Shown here: positions 7,820 to 17,679 of the stretch, piece by piece
How the letters are laid out: every line of letters starts with the position of its first letter
Numbering within the stretch: position 1 is the first letter of the stretch
Origin: Pannonibacter carbonis
GTDB taxonomy: Bacteria; Pseudomonadota; Alphaproteobacteria; Rhizobiales; Stappiaceae
Assembly: GCF_003012935.1 (NCBI RefSeq)
Contig: NZ_PUDR01000005.1
Span: forward strand, 186,001 to 250,000
Direction of reading: 5' to 3'
DNA: 64,000 nt
Translations under genes and position numbers: made by a program
Notes under the pieces: model-generated
The model's input: only the letters and a program-made list of their open reading frames with translations
The model's database searches: none
What the model was told of the DNA's origin: nothing

Positions 7820-8488
7820 GTGGCGCACACAGCCCTACACGACAGCTTGCCGGATGAGGCCGAGGCCTTCACCCCGCGCCAGCAGGCCGTGCTGGAATGC
7901 GCGCTGAAGCTGCTCGTTGAAGGTGGCGAAAAGGCCCTGACGACGGCAGGTCTTGCCCGCAGCGCCAACTGCTCCAAGGAAAGCCTCTACAAGTGGTTCG
8001 GCGACCGCGATGGCCTGCTGGCTGCCGTCGTCTCCTACCAGGCCAGCAAGGTGCATTTTGCCTCCGAAGGCGCGGCGACCGACGCGGTCACGTTCCGCAG
8101 CCACCTGACCGCCTTCGTGCACGAGCTTCTGGGCGTTCTGACCGGCGAGACCTCGCTGGCGCTCAACCGGCTGGCGATTGGTCAATCCAACCGCGAGGAT
8201 GCCCGCCTTGGCCGCCTGCTGCTGCTGCGTGGCAAGTACACGATTTCCACCCGCGCCCGTGCCCTGCTCGAGGCTGGCCGGTTCCGGGGTTTCCTGAAGT
8301 TTGAAGACGCGGAGGAGGCCTATCAGGTGCTCTATGGCCTGGCCGTCCGCGATCAGCATATCCGCCAGCTCCTCGGCGACAAGCCGCGCACGAAGGATCT
8401 GGACGTAGACCGTCAGGCAAGCCTGGCGGTGGACCGGTTCTACCGCCTGTTCGGCGCCGATGCGCCGCTCGCGGGCGGAGGAAAATGA
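7820..8488 (+). CDS. TetR-family transcriptional regulator
   Basis: A 222-residue one-domain regulator with an N-terminal TetR helix-turn-helix (GEKALTTAGLARSANCSKESLYKWFGDRDGL split over about residues 36-66) and a C-terminal ligand domain of unknown specificity. GTG at 7820 is preceded by GAAGAGGAG. It is 66 bp upstream of ilvC on the same strand, but nothing shows that it regulates ilvC; the self-complementary GTAC-rich site before it suggests autoregulation. Confidence 0.87.
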   Translation: MAHTALHDSLPDEAEAFTPRQQAVLECALKLLVEGGEKALTTAGLARSANCSKESLYKWFGDRDGLLAAVVSYQASKVHFASEGAATDAVTFRSHLTAFVHELLGVLTGETSLALNRLAIGQSNREDARLGRLLLLRGKYTISTRARALLEAGRFRGFLKFEDAEEAYQVLYGLAVRDQHIRQLLGDKPRTKDLDVDRQASLAVDRFYRLFGADAPLAGGGK

Positions 8489-9574
<1,086 letters not shown>

Positions 9575-9600
9575 TCGTCCTCAGCCCTTTCGGAACGCAG

Positions 9601-9627
9601 ACGGCCCGCCATTTGGCGGGCCGTTTT
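9601..9627 (+). terminator. Intrinsic terminator of ilvC
   Basis: ACGGCCCGCC (9601-9610), a four-base loop and GGCGGGCCGT (9615-9624) form a perfect 10-bp stem followed by TTT. It also lies just before the stop of the convergent peptidase gene and may serve both. Confidence 0.85.
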
Positions 9628-9650
9628 CACTTGCAGAGGCAAATATGTGC

Positions 9651-10577
9651 TTACACGCCGTCTGCGTAATAGCGCTCGATCAGATCGGTCACTTCACGGT
9701 CGCGAGCTGCCTCCGTAGCCCCGCCCATGACCACGACCATCACACGGCGACCACCCCGCTCGGCGGTCGCAACGAGATTGTAACCGGACATCGACAGATA
9801 GCCGGTTTTCAGGCCATTCACGCCGGGCACCCGGCCAATCAGCTTGTTGGTTGCCTCGAAGACACGGCCGTCATAGGCGAAGGATGTCCGGTTGAAGTAA
9901 TGCAGATATTGCGGATATCGGCTGCTAAGCGCTGCGGCAAGGCGCGCCATATCGCGCGCGGTGGTCACCTGCCGCGTATCGCTGAGACCTGAGGCATTGA
10001 CGAAGCGCGTCCGGCTCATCCCCAACGCCTGGGCCTTGGCGGTCATGCGCGCCGCGAAGACGCTTTCCGACCCTGCCACGGCTTCTGCCACGGCAACGGC
10101 CATGTCATTGGCCGAACGCACCGCCAGCGCCTGGACTGCGTCTTCGACACGGATCGTCGATCCGGCCGGCACCCCGATCCGCGCCGGTGGCCGCGAGGCG
10201 GCCCGGGCGGAGACGGGGATTTCGCTCATCATCGTCAGTTCGCCCCGGTCAATGGCCTCGAACAGAAGATAGAGCGTCATCATTTTGGTCAGCGACGCCG
10301 GATAACGCGGCGCATCTGCGTTGAAGCCGTCGATCTCCCGGCCACTGCCATCCAGCACCAGAACCGACTTTGCGCGGGCTTCCGCACTGGCTGGAGGCTG
10401 GGCAACAGCCGCGCCTGCAACAACTGGTGCCGCCACAGCGGCGGCGGACGCCACCTGATTGCCCGGGGCCGGCACTGCCCGTTGACTTGCACCACTGCTC
10501 TGGCAGGCGGCGAGCCCCCCGGCCAAGAGCAGCACAAGCAGGGGTCTGGCGAGCGTCTGGGCAGTCAGGACAGGCAC
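9651..10577 (-). CDS. D-alanyl-D-alanine carboxypeptidase (peptidase S11) lipoprotein
   Basis: This penicillin-binding protein trims the terminal D-Ala from peptidoglycan side chains in the periplasm. It has all three active-site motifs: SLTK with Ser95/Lys98, SAND, and KTGY. The N-terminus carries a lipobox (LAAC, Cys25), so it is probably a lipid-anchored form rather than one held by a C-terminal amphipathic helix. Residues ~35-65 are an Ala/Pro/Val-rich linker. GTG at 10577 is chosen because GGAG lies at good spacing; a TTG five codons upstream lacks a binding site. The ABC permease gene ends 27 bp upstream on the same strand, so the three genes may share a transcript. Confidence 0.9.
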   Translation of the reverse strand: MPVLTAQTLARPLLVLLLAGGLAACQSSGASQRAVPAPGNQVASAAAVAAPVVAGAAVAQPPASAEARAKSVLVLDGSGREIDGFNADAPRYPASLTKMMTLYLLFEAIDRGELTMMSEIPVSARAASRPPARIGVPAGSTIRVEDAVQALAVRSANDMAVAVAEAVAGSESVFAARMTAKAQALGMSRTRFVNASGLSDTRQVTTARDMARLAAALSSRYPQYLHYFNRTSFAYDGRVFEATNKLIGRVPGVNGLKTGYLSMSGYNLVATAERGGRRVMVVVMGGATEAARDREVTDLIERYYADGV

Positions 10578-10604
10578 GGGATGTCTCCGCAAAACGGCTG
10601 TGAT

Positions 10605-11362
10605 TCAAGATTTGAGGCGATAGCCGGTCTTGAAGATCCAGGCAACCACACCGAGGCTTGCGGCGAGAAACACCAGCGTCATGGCAAGACTGAGGCCGAC
10701 GCCGACATCCGCCTGGCCATAGAAGCTCCAGCGAAAACCGGAGACCAGATAGACCACCGGATTGAACAGCGTCACCGTCTGCCAGAACTCCGGCAGCATG
10801 CGGATGGAGTAGAACGAGCCGCCGAGGAAGGTCAGCGGCGTGACGATCAGCAGGGGCACGAACTGCAGTTGCTCGAAATTCTTCGCCCAGATGCCGATGA
10901 TGAAGCCGAACAGCGAAAAGGTCACCGCCGTCAGCACGAAGAACAGCACCATCCACAGCGGATGCTCGATGCGCATGTCGACGAACAGATTGGCGGTGAC
11001 GAGGATGATCACACCCACCAGCATCGCCTTCGTGGCCGCAGCCCCGACATAGCCGACCACGATCTCGAAATAGGACGCCGGCGCCGACAGGACCTCGAAG
11101 ATTGTCCCCGTGAAGCGGGGAAAGAAGATGCCGAAGGACGCGTTCGACAGGCTCTGCGTCAACAGCGACAGCATGATCAGCCCCGGCACGATGAACGCGC
11201 CATAGCTGACCCCGTCCACCTCCTGAATGCGCGAGCCGATCGCAGCGCCAAAGACGACGAAATAGAGCGAGGTGGAAATGACCGGCGAGACAATGCTCTG
11301 GAACAGGGTCCGCCAGGTGCGGGCCATCTCGAAGGCGTAGATGGCGCGGATCGCGTGGAGGT

Positions 11363-11366
<4 letters not shown>
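10605..11366 (-). CDS. ABC-2 type transport permease (YadH-like)
   Basis: The 253-residue membrane protein has about six transmembrane segments and the ABC2 membrane signature, e.g. [19 protein letters not shown] and [19 protein letters not shown]. Its start overlaps the stop of the ATPase gene by 4 bp (ATGA), showing translational coupling. With the ATPase it should form a half-transporter dimer for export across the inner membrane. The closest named pair is E. coli YadG/YadH, whose substrate is unknown. Confidence 0.9.
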
Positions 11367-12289
<923 letters not shown>

Positions 12290-12539
12290 GGGAACTCCCG
12301 TAGCGGGCCGGGAAAAGGAAAACGGAAACCGGGGCTGACACGACCTGAGCGTGCTGGCGGATAGCGCGGATCATAGAGGGATCTTCCCGGCGAAACAGCC
12401 CCGGCAGACGAAAAAGGACGAGAACAACGGCGGAGGTCTGTTTACCCAGAGTGAACACTGCGTCCGTGTCACCGCCGTTTGAGGACGGGCGAAACCGCAC
12501 TACCTTCAAGGCAACACAAGACCTGAAGGGAGACTTCCC

Positions 12540-13445
12540 ATGTCCATCCGTCCCGTCCGCCAGATCAGCGGCACAACCCCGACCCTGGAAGGTGCCGGCG
12601 TCCGCCTCGACCGCGTCTTCGGCTTCAGCGATCCGGAGCTGACCGATCCGTTCCTGATGATGGACGATTTCCGCAATGACAACCCGCGCGACTATGCCGC
12701 CGGCTTTCCCTGGCATCCGCACCGGGGCATCGAGACCATTACCTATGTCTTGGCCGGTACCGTCGACCACACCGACAGCCTCGGCAACAATGGCAGCCTC
12801 GGTGCTGGCGACGTACAGTGGATGACCGCCGGGCGCGGCATTCTGCATCAGGAAATGCCGAAGGGCGATGCGCGCGGCCGCATGCATGGCTTCCAGCTTT
12901 GGGCCAACCTGCCCTCGCAGCTGAAGATGACCGCGCCGCGCTACCAGGACGTGACGTCAAAGGACATCCCGGTGATCCAGGACGACGACGGCACCATCGT
13001 GCGCGTCATCTGCGGCGAGTTCTGGGGCAAGCGCGGCCCGGTCGACGGCATCGCCGCCGAGCCGCAATATCTCGACATCACCATTCCGCCCGGCCGCGCC
13101 AAGCGCCTGCCCGTCGACACGCGCCGCCAGGCCTTCGCCTATATCTTCGAGGGCGCCGGCAAGTTCGCCGACGCCTCCAAGCCCTTCGGCGTGCTGACGG
13201 AAAAGGAACTCGACAACGAGGAACTCTACATCCGCGACGAGACCGGCGACCGCACGCTGGTGATCTTCGGCGCGGGCGACGAGATCGTCGTGCAGGCCGG
13301 CGAACAGGGCATGCGCTTCCTCCTCGTCTCCGGCGCCCCCATCCGCGAACCCATCGCCTGGCACGGCCCCATCGTCATGAACACCCGCGAGGAACTCATC
13401 CAGGCCGTCACCGAACTGCGCAACGGAACTTTTATCAAAGGGTGA
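12540..13445 (+). CDS. Pirin family protein
   Basis: A 301-residue bicupin. The N-terminal cupin carries the metal ligands in WHPHRGIETITYVL and ILHQEMP (two His, then His and Glu), and the C-terminal pirin domain covers residues ~175-290. Bacterial pirins act as quercetinases or redox-linked regulators; which applies is not readable here. GAAGGGAGA precedes the ATG. Oddity: the last ~22 codons are present a second time at 14053-14117, after a low-GC insert, with more GC-rich third positions in that second copy. The present 3' end may therefore have been supplied by the insert. Confidence 0.92.
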   Translation: MSIRPVRQISGTTPTLEGAGVRLDRVFGFSDPELTDPFLMMDDFRNDNPRDYAAGFPWHPHRGIETITYVLAGTVDHTDSLGNNGSLGAGDVQWMTAGRGILHQEMPKGDARGRMHGFQLWANLPSQLKMTAPRYQDVTSKDIPVIQDDDGTIVRVICGEFWGKRGPVDGIAAEPQYLDITIPPGRAKRLPVDTRRQAFAYIFEGAGKFADASKPFGVLTEKELDNEELYIRDETGDRTLVIFGAGDEIVVQAGEQGMRFLLVSGAPIREPIAWHGPIVMNTREELIQAVTELRNGTFIKG

Positions 13446-13455
13446 GGGTTTGGGG
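13381..13455 (+). repeat. Direct repeat, copy 1 (pirin 3' end)
   Basis: A 75-bp segment covering the last codons, the stop and ten bases after pirin. It matches 14053-14127 with six differences counted by eye, including a block of 43 identical bases (13384-13426 against 14056-14098). Confidence 0.9.
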
Positions 13456-13541
13456 AGCCCGAACGGCCAAGTCCAGCTGCCTTTGCTCTCTGGTTAGTCC
13501 GGGGCAAGGGCGGTTGACAGTCGAATAATGTCTTTGTACGA

Positions 13542-13952
13542 CTATTGTGTACTGTTCAAAATCTCGGTCACATCGCGCCAGACGATATTGTCCGGATAGG
13601 TGGCCAGACCCAAGAATGCCGTGAATGCGTTCACAACATCATCGATAAACAAGATTTCGTCTGGGTTTACGGTTATCTGACCGCCGCCGAACACCAAGAC
13701 TTGCGGCCCTTCAAAAGGCACTTTCGGCACGTCGTAGTGCGCTCGATAGTGCTTCTGATCAGATTGGCTGCGCATTTCGAGGACACATGTGAACCGTCCC
13801 CCAGCAACCTGAATGTACGAACCATCCGGCCTCGTAACGATAGCAAAAGACTGAGAGCCATAGCTCTTCAAAGCCCTGAGAGATTTTTCAATAGCCCCAA
13901 AGTTACTCACCTCTTTAGGCGCCTTGTTCTCAACGTCTAGAATTGCCTTCAT
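13542..13952 (-). CDS. Hypothetical low-GC protein, immunity-protein-like
   Basis: A 136-residue soluble protein without signal or membrane segment. The gene has visibly lower GC content than its neighbours (about half A+T) and lies inside the segment bracketed by the duplicated pirin 3' end. The pattern SFAIVTRPDGSYIQVAGG, then HYRAHYDVP, then FGGGQITVNPDEILFIDDVVNAF and WRDVTEIL resembles immunity proteins of polymorphic toxin systems (Imm1-like arrangement); this is an impression from residue pattern, not a proven match. No toxin gene is adjacent. ATG at 13952 has no clear ribosome-binding site; a TTG lies one codon earlier. The gene is real by its codon pattern and isolation, but its function is open. 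Confidence 0.6.
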   Translation of the reverse strand: MKAILDVENKAPKEVSNFGAIEKSLRALKSYGSQSFAIVTRPDGSYIQVAGGRFTCVLEMRSQSDQKHYRAHYDVPKVPFEGPQVLVFGGGQITVNPDEILFIDDVVNAFTAFLGLATYPDNIVWRDVTEILNSTQ

Positions 13953-14052
13953 CAAAAATTCGCTGTGATGCTACCAACAAGACATCTTCACTCAACAAAA
14001 TAGCCAGTCATAGCCAGAGACGCAATTTTACTCCCAAAAACGAACCCAATTG

Positions 14053-14127
14053 ACGCCCGCGAGGAACTCATCCAGGCCGTCACCGAACTGCGCAACGGGA
14101 CGTTTACCAAGGGGTGAGGGGTTGGGG
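14053..14127 (+). repeat. Direct repeat, copy 2 (orphan pirin 3' end)
   Basis: This copy would encode AREELIQAVTELRNGTFTKG and a TGA, in the same frame as the pirin C-terminus, but it has no gene in front of it. Third positions are more GC-rich than in copy 1, so this copy looks like the original end of pirin left behind when the insert entered. Confidence 0.88.
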
Positions 14128-14144
14128 CAAAAATCCGGTCATGA

Positions 14145-14160
14145 CATCGTCAGGACGATG
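14145..14160. promoter_or_regulatory. Perfect inverted repeat upstream of tacA (operator candidate)
   Basis: CATCGTC, a 2-bp spacer, then GACGATG form a perfect palindrome 46 bp before the antitoxin start. Antitoxins of the RHH/TacA class repress their own operon by binding such sites, so this is the natural operator candidate. Confidence 0.5.
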
Positions 14161-14206
14161 AGCTAGTCTAACAGGCAAGAATTATGCGCCCGCAAAGGTT
14201 TGGCTG

Positions 14207-14479
14207 ATGTCATCGCCCGCAAGGACAGAGAAGCTGGAAATGCGCCTCTCGCCGGAAGCCAAGCGGCTTCTGCGGGAGGCAGCAGAGCTGCGCCACAAGA
14301 GCATGTCGGAGTTCGTTCTCGACAGCGCCCTGGCCGAAGCCGAGGCGACACTGTTGGATCGCCGCATCATTCAGCTGAACGACGTAGACTGGACCGCCTT
14401 TCTCGCGGCCCTGGATGGCCCACCTCGGCGCGACGACCGGCTCGAACAGCTTCTGACGTCCCCAAGTGTCTTCGACTGA
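14207..14479 (+). CDS. DUF1778 (TacA-type) antitoxin
   Basis: A 90-residue protein with an N-terminal ribbon-helix-helix (KLEMRLSPEAKRLLREAAEL, about 8-27, then SMSEFVLDSAL) and a C-terminal arm (LNDVDWTAFLAALDGPP) that in TacA-type antitoxins wraps and inhibits the acetyltransferase toxin. The toxin gene begins 3 bp after the stop. An inverted repeat upstream fits autoregulation. It follows directly after the pirin-linked insert. Confidence 0.9.
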   Translation: MSSPARTEKLEMRLSPEAKRLLREAAELRHKSMSEFVLDSALAEAEATLLDRRIIQLNDVDWTAFLAALDGPPRRDDRLEQLLTSPSVFD

Positions 14480-14482
14480 GGC

Positions 14483-14998
14483 ATGACGAGCCCGAACAAG
14501 CCCAAAATCGAGAAACTGACTGCCCTGCACGATCTTGGCAGCTTCGATTGCGGCTCGGCGGCGCTGAATAGCTTTCTCCAGAACCATGCCTTGGGCAATC
14601 AGTCTGCTGGCAGTGCCCAAACCTATCTCGCCCTGATGAACGGCAGTGTCGTGGGCTTCTACAGCCTTGCTGTCGGGCAGATCGAGACCGCAGCCGCGCC
14701 GGATCGCCTGCGTAAAGGGCTTCCACGGCATCCGGTCCCGATCATGTTGCTGGCGCGCCTCGCCATCGACCGCCGTTGGCAGGGGCAGCGTCTCGGTTCG
14801 GGCCTGCTCAAGGATGCGCTGCTCAGGACGCTGCGCGCTGCCGACATCGCAGGCATTCGCGCTATCGTGGTCCACGCCAAGGACGAACCCGCCCGCGCCT
14901 TCTACACGGCTTTCGGCTTCGTCCCGTTCGAAAGCGCGCCGTTTGTCCTCTACCGCCTCATCAAGGATATCCGGGTGTTGAGCGGCAGCGGCCACTGA
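14483..14998 (+). CDS. GNAT toxin of the TacT type
   Basis: A 171-residue GNAT acetyltransferase. TacT-family toxins acetylate the amino group of aminoacyl-tRNA and so block translation. Seen here are the opening FDCGSAALNSFLQNHA, typical of these toxins, MLLARLAIDRRWQGQRLGSGLL with the acetyl-CoA loop Q-G-Q-R-L-G, and the catalytic-region AFYTAFGFVPF with the conserved Tyr. It is paired with the DUF1778 antitoxin 3 bp upstream. All key residues seem intact, so the module is probably functional. Confidence 0.9.
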   Translation: MTSPNKPKIEKLTALHDLGSFDCGSAALNSFLQNHALGNQSAGSAQTYLALMNGSVVGFYSLAVGQIETAAAPDRLRKGLPRHPVPIMLLARLAIDRRWQGQRLGSGLLKDALLRTLRAADIAGIRAIVVHAKDEPARAFYTAFGFVPFESAPFVLYRLIKDIRVLSGSGH

Positions 14999-15074
14999 CG
15001 CCCTTGCTGACCCGGCCGTTCAAGGCTACTTCCTGTCTGCCTCCCGCCAGCCTGTCAGACTGGACCTTGCCGAT

Positions 15075-16235
15075 ATGCCTGCTGCTCCCCGCCTGCGCCC
15101 CGGGCGCATTTCTGATGCTGCTGCCCTGACGGATATCCTGCACCGGTCAAAGGGCTCCTGGGGGTATCCGGAGCCGGAGATGGCGGGGTTTCGTGCCAAC
15201 AACAGGGTGACACCGGCGATGCTGACGTCGCAGACGGTGATCGTTGCCGAACTTGATGGAAAGCCGGTGGCCTTTGCCTCCGGAGACAAGCGGGCCGATC
15301 ATTTCTATCTCGATTTCCTGTTTGTCGCCCCGGAAGCGCAAGGCATGGGGCTTGGCCGGCTGCTCATTGACGCCGTGGAAGACCACATGCGCCAAAGCGG
15401 TCACCGGCGCTTGATGCTGGAGAGCGATGCCAATGCTGTCGGCTTCTACAAGCGCCTCGGCTTTGCGGTGTTGACCGAGCGCGACAGCACGATGATCCCG
15501 GGCCTGCGCATCCCCTTGATGGAACGCGAGCTTGCGCCCAGCGTGCTGCCGTTGCAGCGCGTTGCCCTGCGCTTTGACCCCGCCGCCCGCTGGGCCTTCG
15601 AGACCGACAACGAGGCGGCCATCGCGGCCCATTGGGCAGAGGCGCTGGCGCGCAATCCGCACATGTGGAACGGGCGCATGTTGCAGACGACAGACATTGC
15701 CATCAATGCAGCGGGCACGCTGAGCGGCACCTGCGCCGAGATTGCCTTTGCCAGTTTCATCGCCTGGCGCGACTGGGGCTGTCCGGACCGCCGCGGCGCC
15801 AATGTCTTCGGCTCCGCCGTCGTGCGCGCGGCCGGTGGTGAGCTGCTGTTCGGCGTCATGGGTCCGAAGACAGCCAACAACGGCCTGATCTATCCCCCCG
15901 GCGGCAGCCTGGATCTGGGGGACCTGACCGAGGCCGGCACCGTCGATCTGGAAGGTTCGATCGCGCGGGAGCTGACGGAGGAAACCGGGCTCAAGGTGGA
16001 GGACGCGGAAGCCGGCGCGTTGTTTGCCGTGCGCGACGGACCGCGCCTGTCGGTCGCCCGCGAGCTGCGGTTCAACCGGCCGGCCCGGCAATTGCGGGAC
16101 GACATGCTGGCCCATTCCCGCGCGACAGAAGAGCAGGAACTGTCCGACATTCTTGTGCTCGAACGCCCCGGCGACTTGCCGTCCGCCAAGGTTCCGGCCT
16201 TTTCGCGGCTGATCGCGCAGCATCTTCTGGGCTGA
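15075..16235 (+). CDS. Fused GNAT acetyltransferase - Nudix hydrolase
   Basis: One 386-residue frame contains two enzyme domains. Residues ~5-150 are a GNAT with FLFVAPEAQGMGLGRLLID (acetyl-CoA loop QGMGLG) and VGFYKRLGF. Residues ~157-386 are a complete alphaproteobacterial-type Nudix protein with PPGGSLDLGDL and the Nudix core RELTEETGL; the glycine-rich half of the Nudix box is stretched, as in this subfamily. No stop or frameshift separates them. The fused enzyme might acetylate and hydrolyse related nucleotides or metabolites, but no substrate is indicated. It begins 76 bp after tacT and has only a weak binding site. Confidence 0.82.
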   Translation: MPAAPRLRPGRISDAAALTDILHRSKGSWGYPEPEMAGFRANNRVTPAMLTSQTVIVAELDGKPVAFASGDKRADHFYLDFLFVAPEAQGMGLGRLLIDAVEDHMRQSGHRRLMLESDANAVGFYKRLGFAVLTERDSTMIPGLRIPLMERELAPSVLPLQRVALRFDPAARWAFETDNEAAIAAHWAEALARNPHMWNGRMLQTTDIAINAAGTLSGTCAEIAFASFIAWRDWGCPDRRGANVFGSAVVRAAGGELLFGVMGPKTANNGLIYPPGGSLDLGDLTEAGTVDLEGSIARELTEETGLKVEDAEAGALFAVRDGPRLSVARELRFNRPARQLRDDMLAHSRATEEQELSDILVLERPGDLPSAKVPAFSRLIAQHLLG

Positions 16236-16374
16236 CAGGATCCCTTGCGGATCAACCCTTTGCTAACCACTTCGCAACAGGGCGGACTGGCAGCGCGGGC
16301 AAAACCATGCAAAAGTCCGGCCGGTCCCGCCTGATCGGGACACGCCTCTGACACGCATCCGGGAGAGACTGCCG

Positions 16375-17286
16375 ATGGGACGCCGCTACGCCGTGCTCGA
16401 CGTGTTCACCAACAAGGCCCTGGCGGGCAATCCCCTTGCCGTGGTCCAGGACGCAGAAGGGCTCGACACAGCGCAGATGCAGGCCATCGCGCGGGAGTTC
16501 AACCTGTCGGAGACCGTGTTCCTGCTGCCCCCGCGCGGCCCCGCCCATTCGGCGCAGGTGCGCATCTTTACAACAACCCGCGAGCTGCCTTTTGCCGGCC
16601 ACCCGACCGTCGGCACGGCGATTTTCCTTGCCATGGAACGGTTCGGCGAGATCAAGGGCGAGCAGAATGCCGTTGTCGTGCTGGAGGAAGAGATCGGCAC
16701 CGTGCGCTGCGGCGTGACGCTGAAGGAGAACGCCGCCGGCTTTGCCGAGTTCGACGTGCCCAAGCTGCCGCAGCCGGGCGTGCCTGCGCAGGACAAGGAG
16801 GCGATTGCCGCCGCCCTCGGGCTGATCCCCTCCGAGATCGGTTTCGAGAACCACAAGCCCTGCCTCTATGACGCTGGCGTGGCCTTCCTGTTCGTGCCGG
16901 TCGCCGACATGAGCGTCCTGTCCCGTGTCTCCCCGGTCGTGTCCCTGTGGTCCGAAGCCTTCGGTCCGGCCAAGACCCGCAGCGCCTATATCTACACGCG
17001 CCAGACCCGGTCACATGACAGCGCCTTCCACGCCCGCATGTTCGCCCCCGACCTTGGCGTGCACGAGGACCCGGCAACGGGCTCGGCGGCCGCAGCCTTT
17101 GCCGGCGTGGTGCATCACTTCGACCGCCCGACCAATGGCACGCATTTCCTGCGCATCGAGCAAGGCTTCGACATGGGCCGCCCGTCCCTGATCGACCTGG
17201 AAATCGATGTGGAAGCCGGTTCGCTGCACGCAGTGCGCATCGGCGGCCAGGCGACCCTGATCGCCCGCGGCGAGCTCTTCCTCTGA
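16375..17286 (+). CDS. PhzF family isomerase/epimerase
   Basis: A 303-residue PhzF-fold protein. It shows the family opening YAVLDVFTNKALAGNPLAVV, the catalytic glutamate in FNLSETVF, FTTTRELPFAGHPTVGTA and the C-terminal DPATGSAAAAFAG. Family members isomerise small acids such as diaminopimelate-like or phenazine precursors; no phenazine genes are nearby, so it is more likely a housekeeping member of unknown substrate. The ATG is preceded by GGGAGAG. It stands alone on the transcript. Confidence 0.88.
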   Translation: MGRRYAVLDVFTNKALAGNPLAVVQDAEGLDTAQMQAIAREFNLSETVFLLPPRGPAHSAQVRIFTTTRELPFAGHPTVGTAIFLAMERFGEIKGEQNAVVVLEEEIGTVRCGVTLKENAAGFAEFDVPKLPQPGVPAQDKEAIAAALGLIPSEIGFENHKPCLYDAGVAFLFVPVADMSVLSRVSPVVSLWSEAFGPAKTRSAYIYTRQTRSHDSAFHARMFAPDLGVHEDPATGSAAAAFAGVVHHFDRPTNGTHFLRIEQGFDMGRPSLIDLEIDVEAGSLHAVRIGGQATLIARGELFL

Positions 17287-17431
17287 TTGGCTGAGGCGCG
17301 CACGGCCCAATTTGTCTTGCGCGCCCCTCCCCCATCCGCTACAGAATTTGCCTATCGACGCGCGCCGGCCCTCAGGCCGGCATTTCAACGATCAGCCACC
17401 GGCTGATCCCAACAAAAGGCCGAAAGCCCGC

Positions 17432-17542
17432 ATGATCGCCGTTCGCGACATGATCGAAGCTTCGAACACTGCGGCTCTCCGCGGTGGCCTTTCTGCGCGC
17501 GCCCTCCTGCTTGGCAAGCTGCTGCTGCTTAGATGCCCCTGA
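17432..17542 (+). CDS. leuA leader peptide (leucine-rich, 36 aa)
   Basis: A short frame from ATG 17432 (or ATG 17450) ends in TGA at 17540-17542. Near its end it reads ALLLGKLLLLR, seven leucine codons within nine. It lies 137 bp before leuA, the first committed enzyme of leucine synthesis, so it is almost surely a ribosome-stalling sensor of leucyl-tRNA. The stop codon is inside the left arm of an 8-bp stem (17536-17579). No long T-run follows that stem, so the output may be Rho-dependent or translational rather than a simple intrinsic attenuator. Confidence 0.75.
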   Translation: MIAVRDMIEASNTAALRGGLSARALLLGKLLLLRCP

Positions 17543-17579
17543 GCGTCGGCAGGCCCATGCGTGGGCGGGCACTCAGGGG
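17536..17579 (+). promoter_or_regulatory. Branched hairpin at the end of the leuA leader
   Basis: CCCCTGAG (17536-17543) pairs perfectly with CTCAGGGG (17572-17579). Inside, GCCCA (17553-17557) pairs with TGGGC (17562-17566). The left arm includes the leader stop codon, so ribosome position should decide whether this fold forms. The rest of the 17287-17680 gap holds no other gene. Confidence 0.65.
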
Positions 17580-17679
17580 ATAGCGAACTCACCCAAGGAT
17601 TGAAGACCGCTCCCGCCTGCCGCCCTCCATGGCAATGATTGACTAGGGCCAGCGGGACTGAAGGGAAGGAAAACCACCG

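Noticed and set aside
12290-12539. Search for an RNA or small gene in the spacer between the ABC exporter and pirin
   Set aside because: Nothing beyond likely divergent promoters could be supported.
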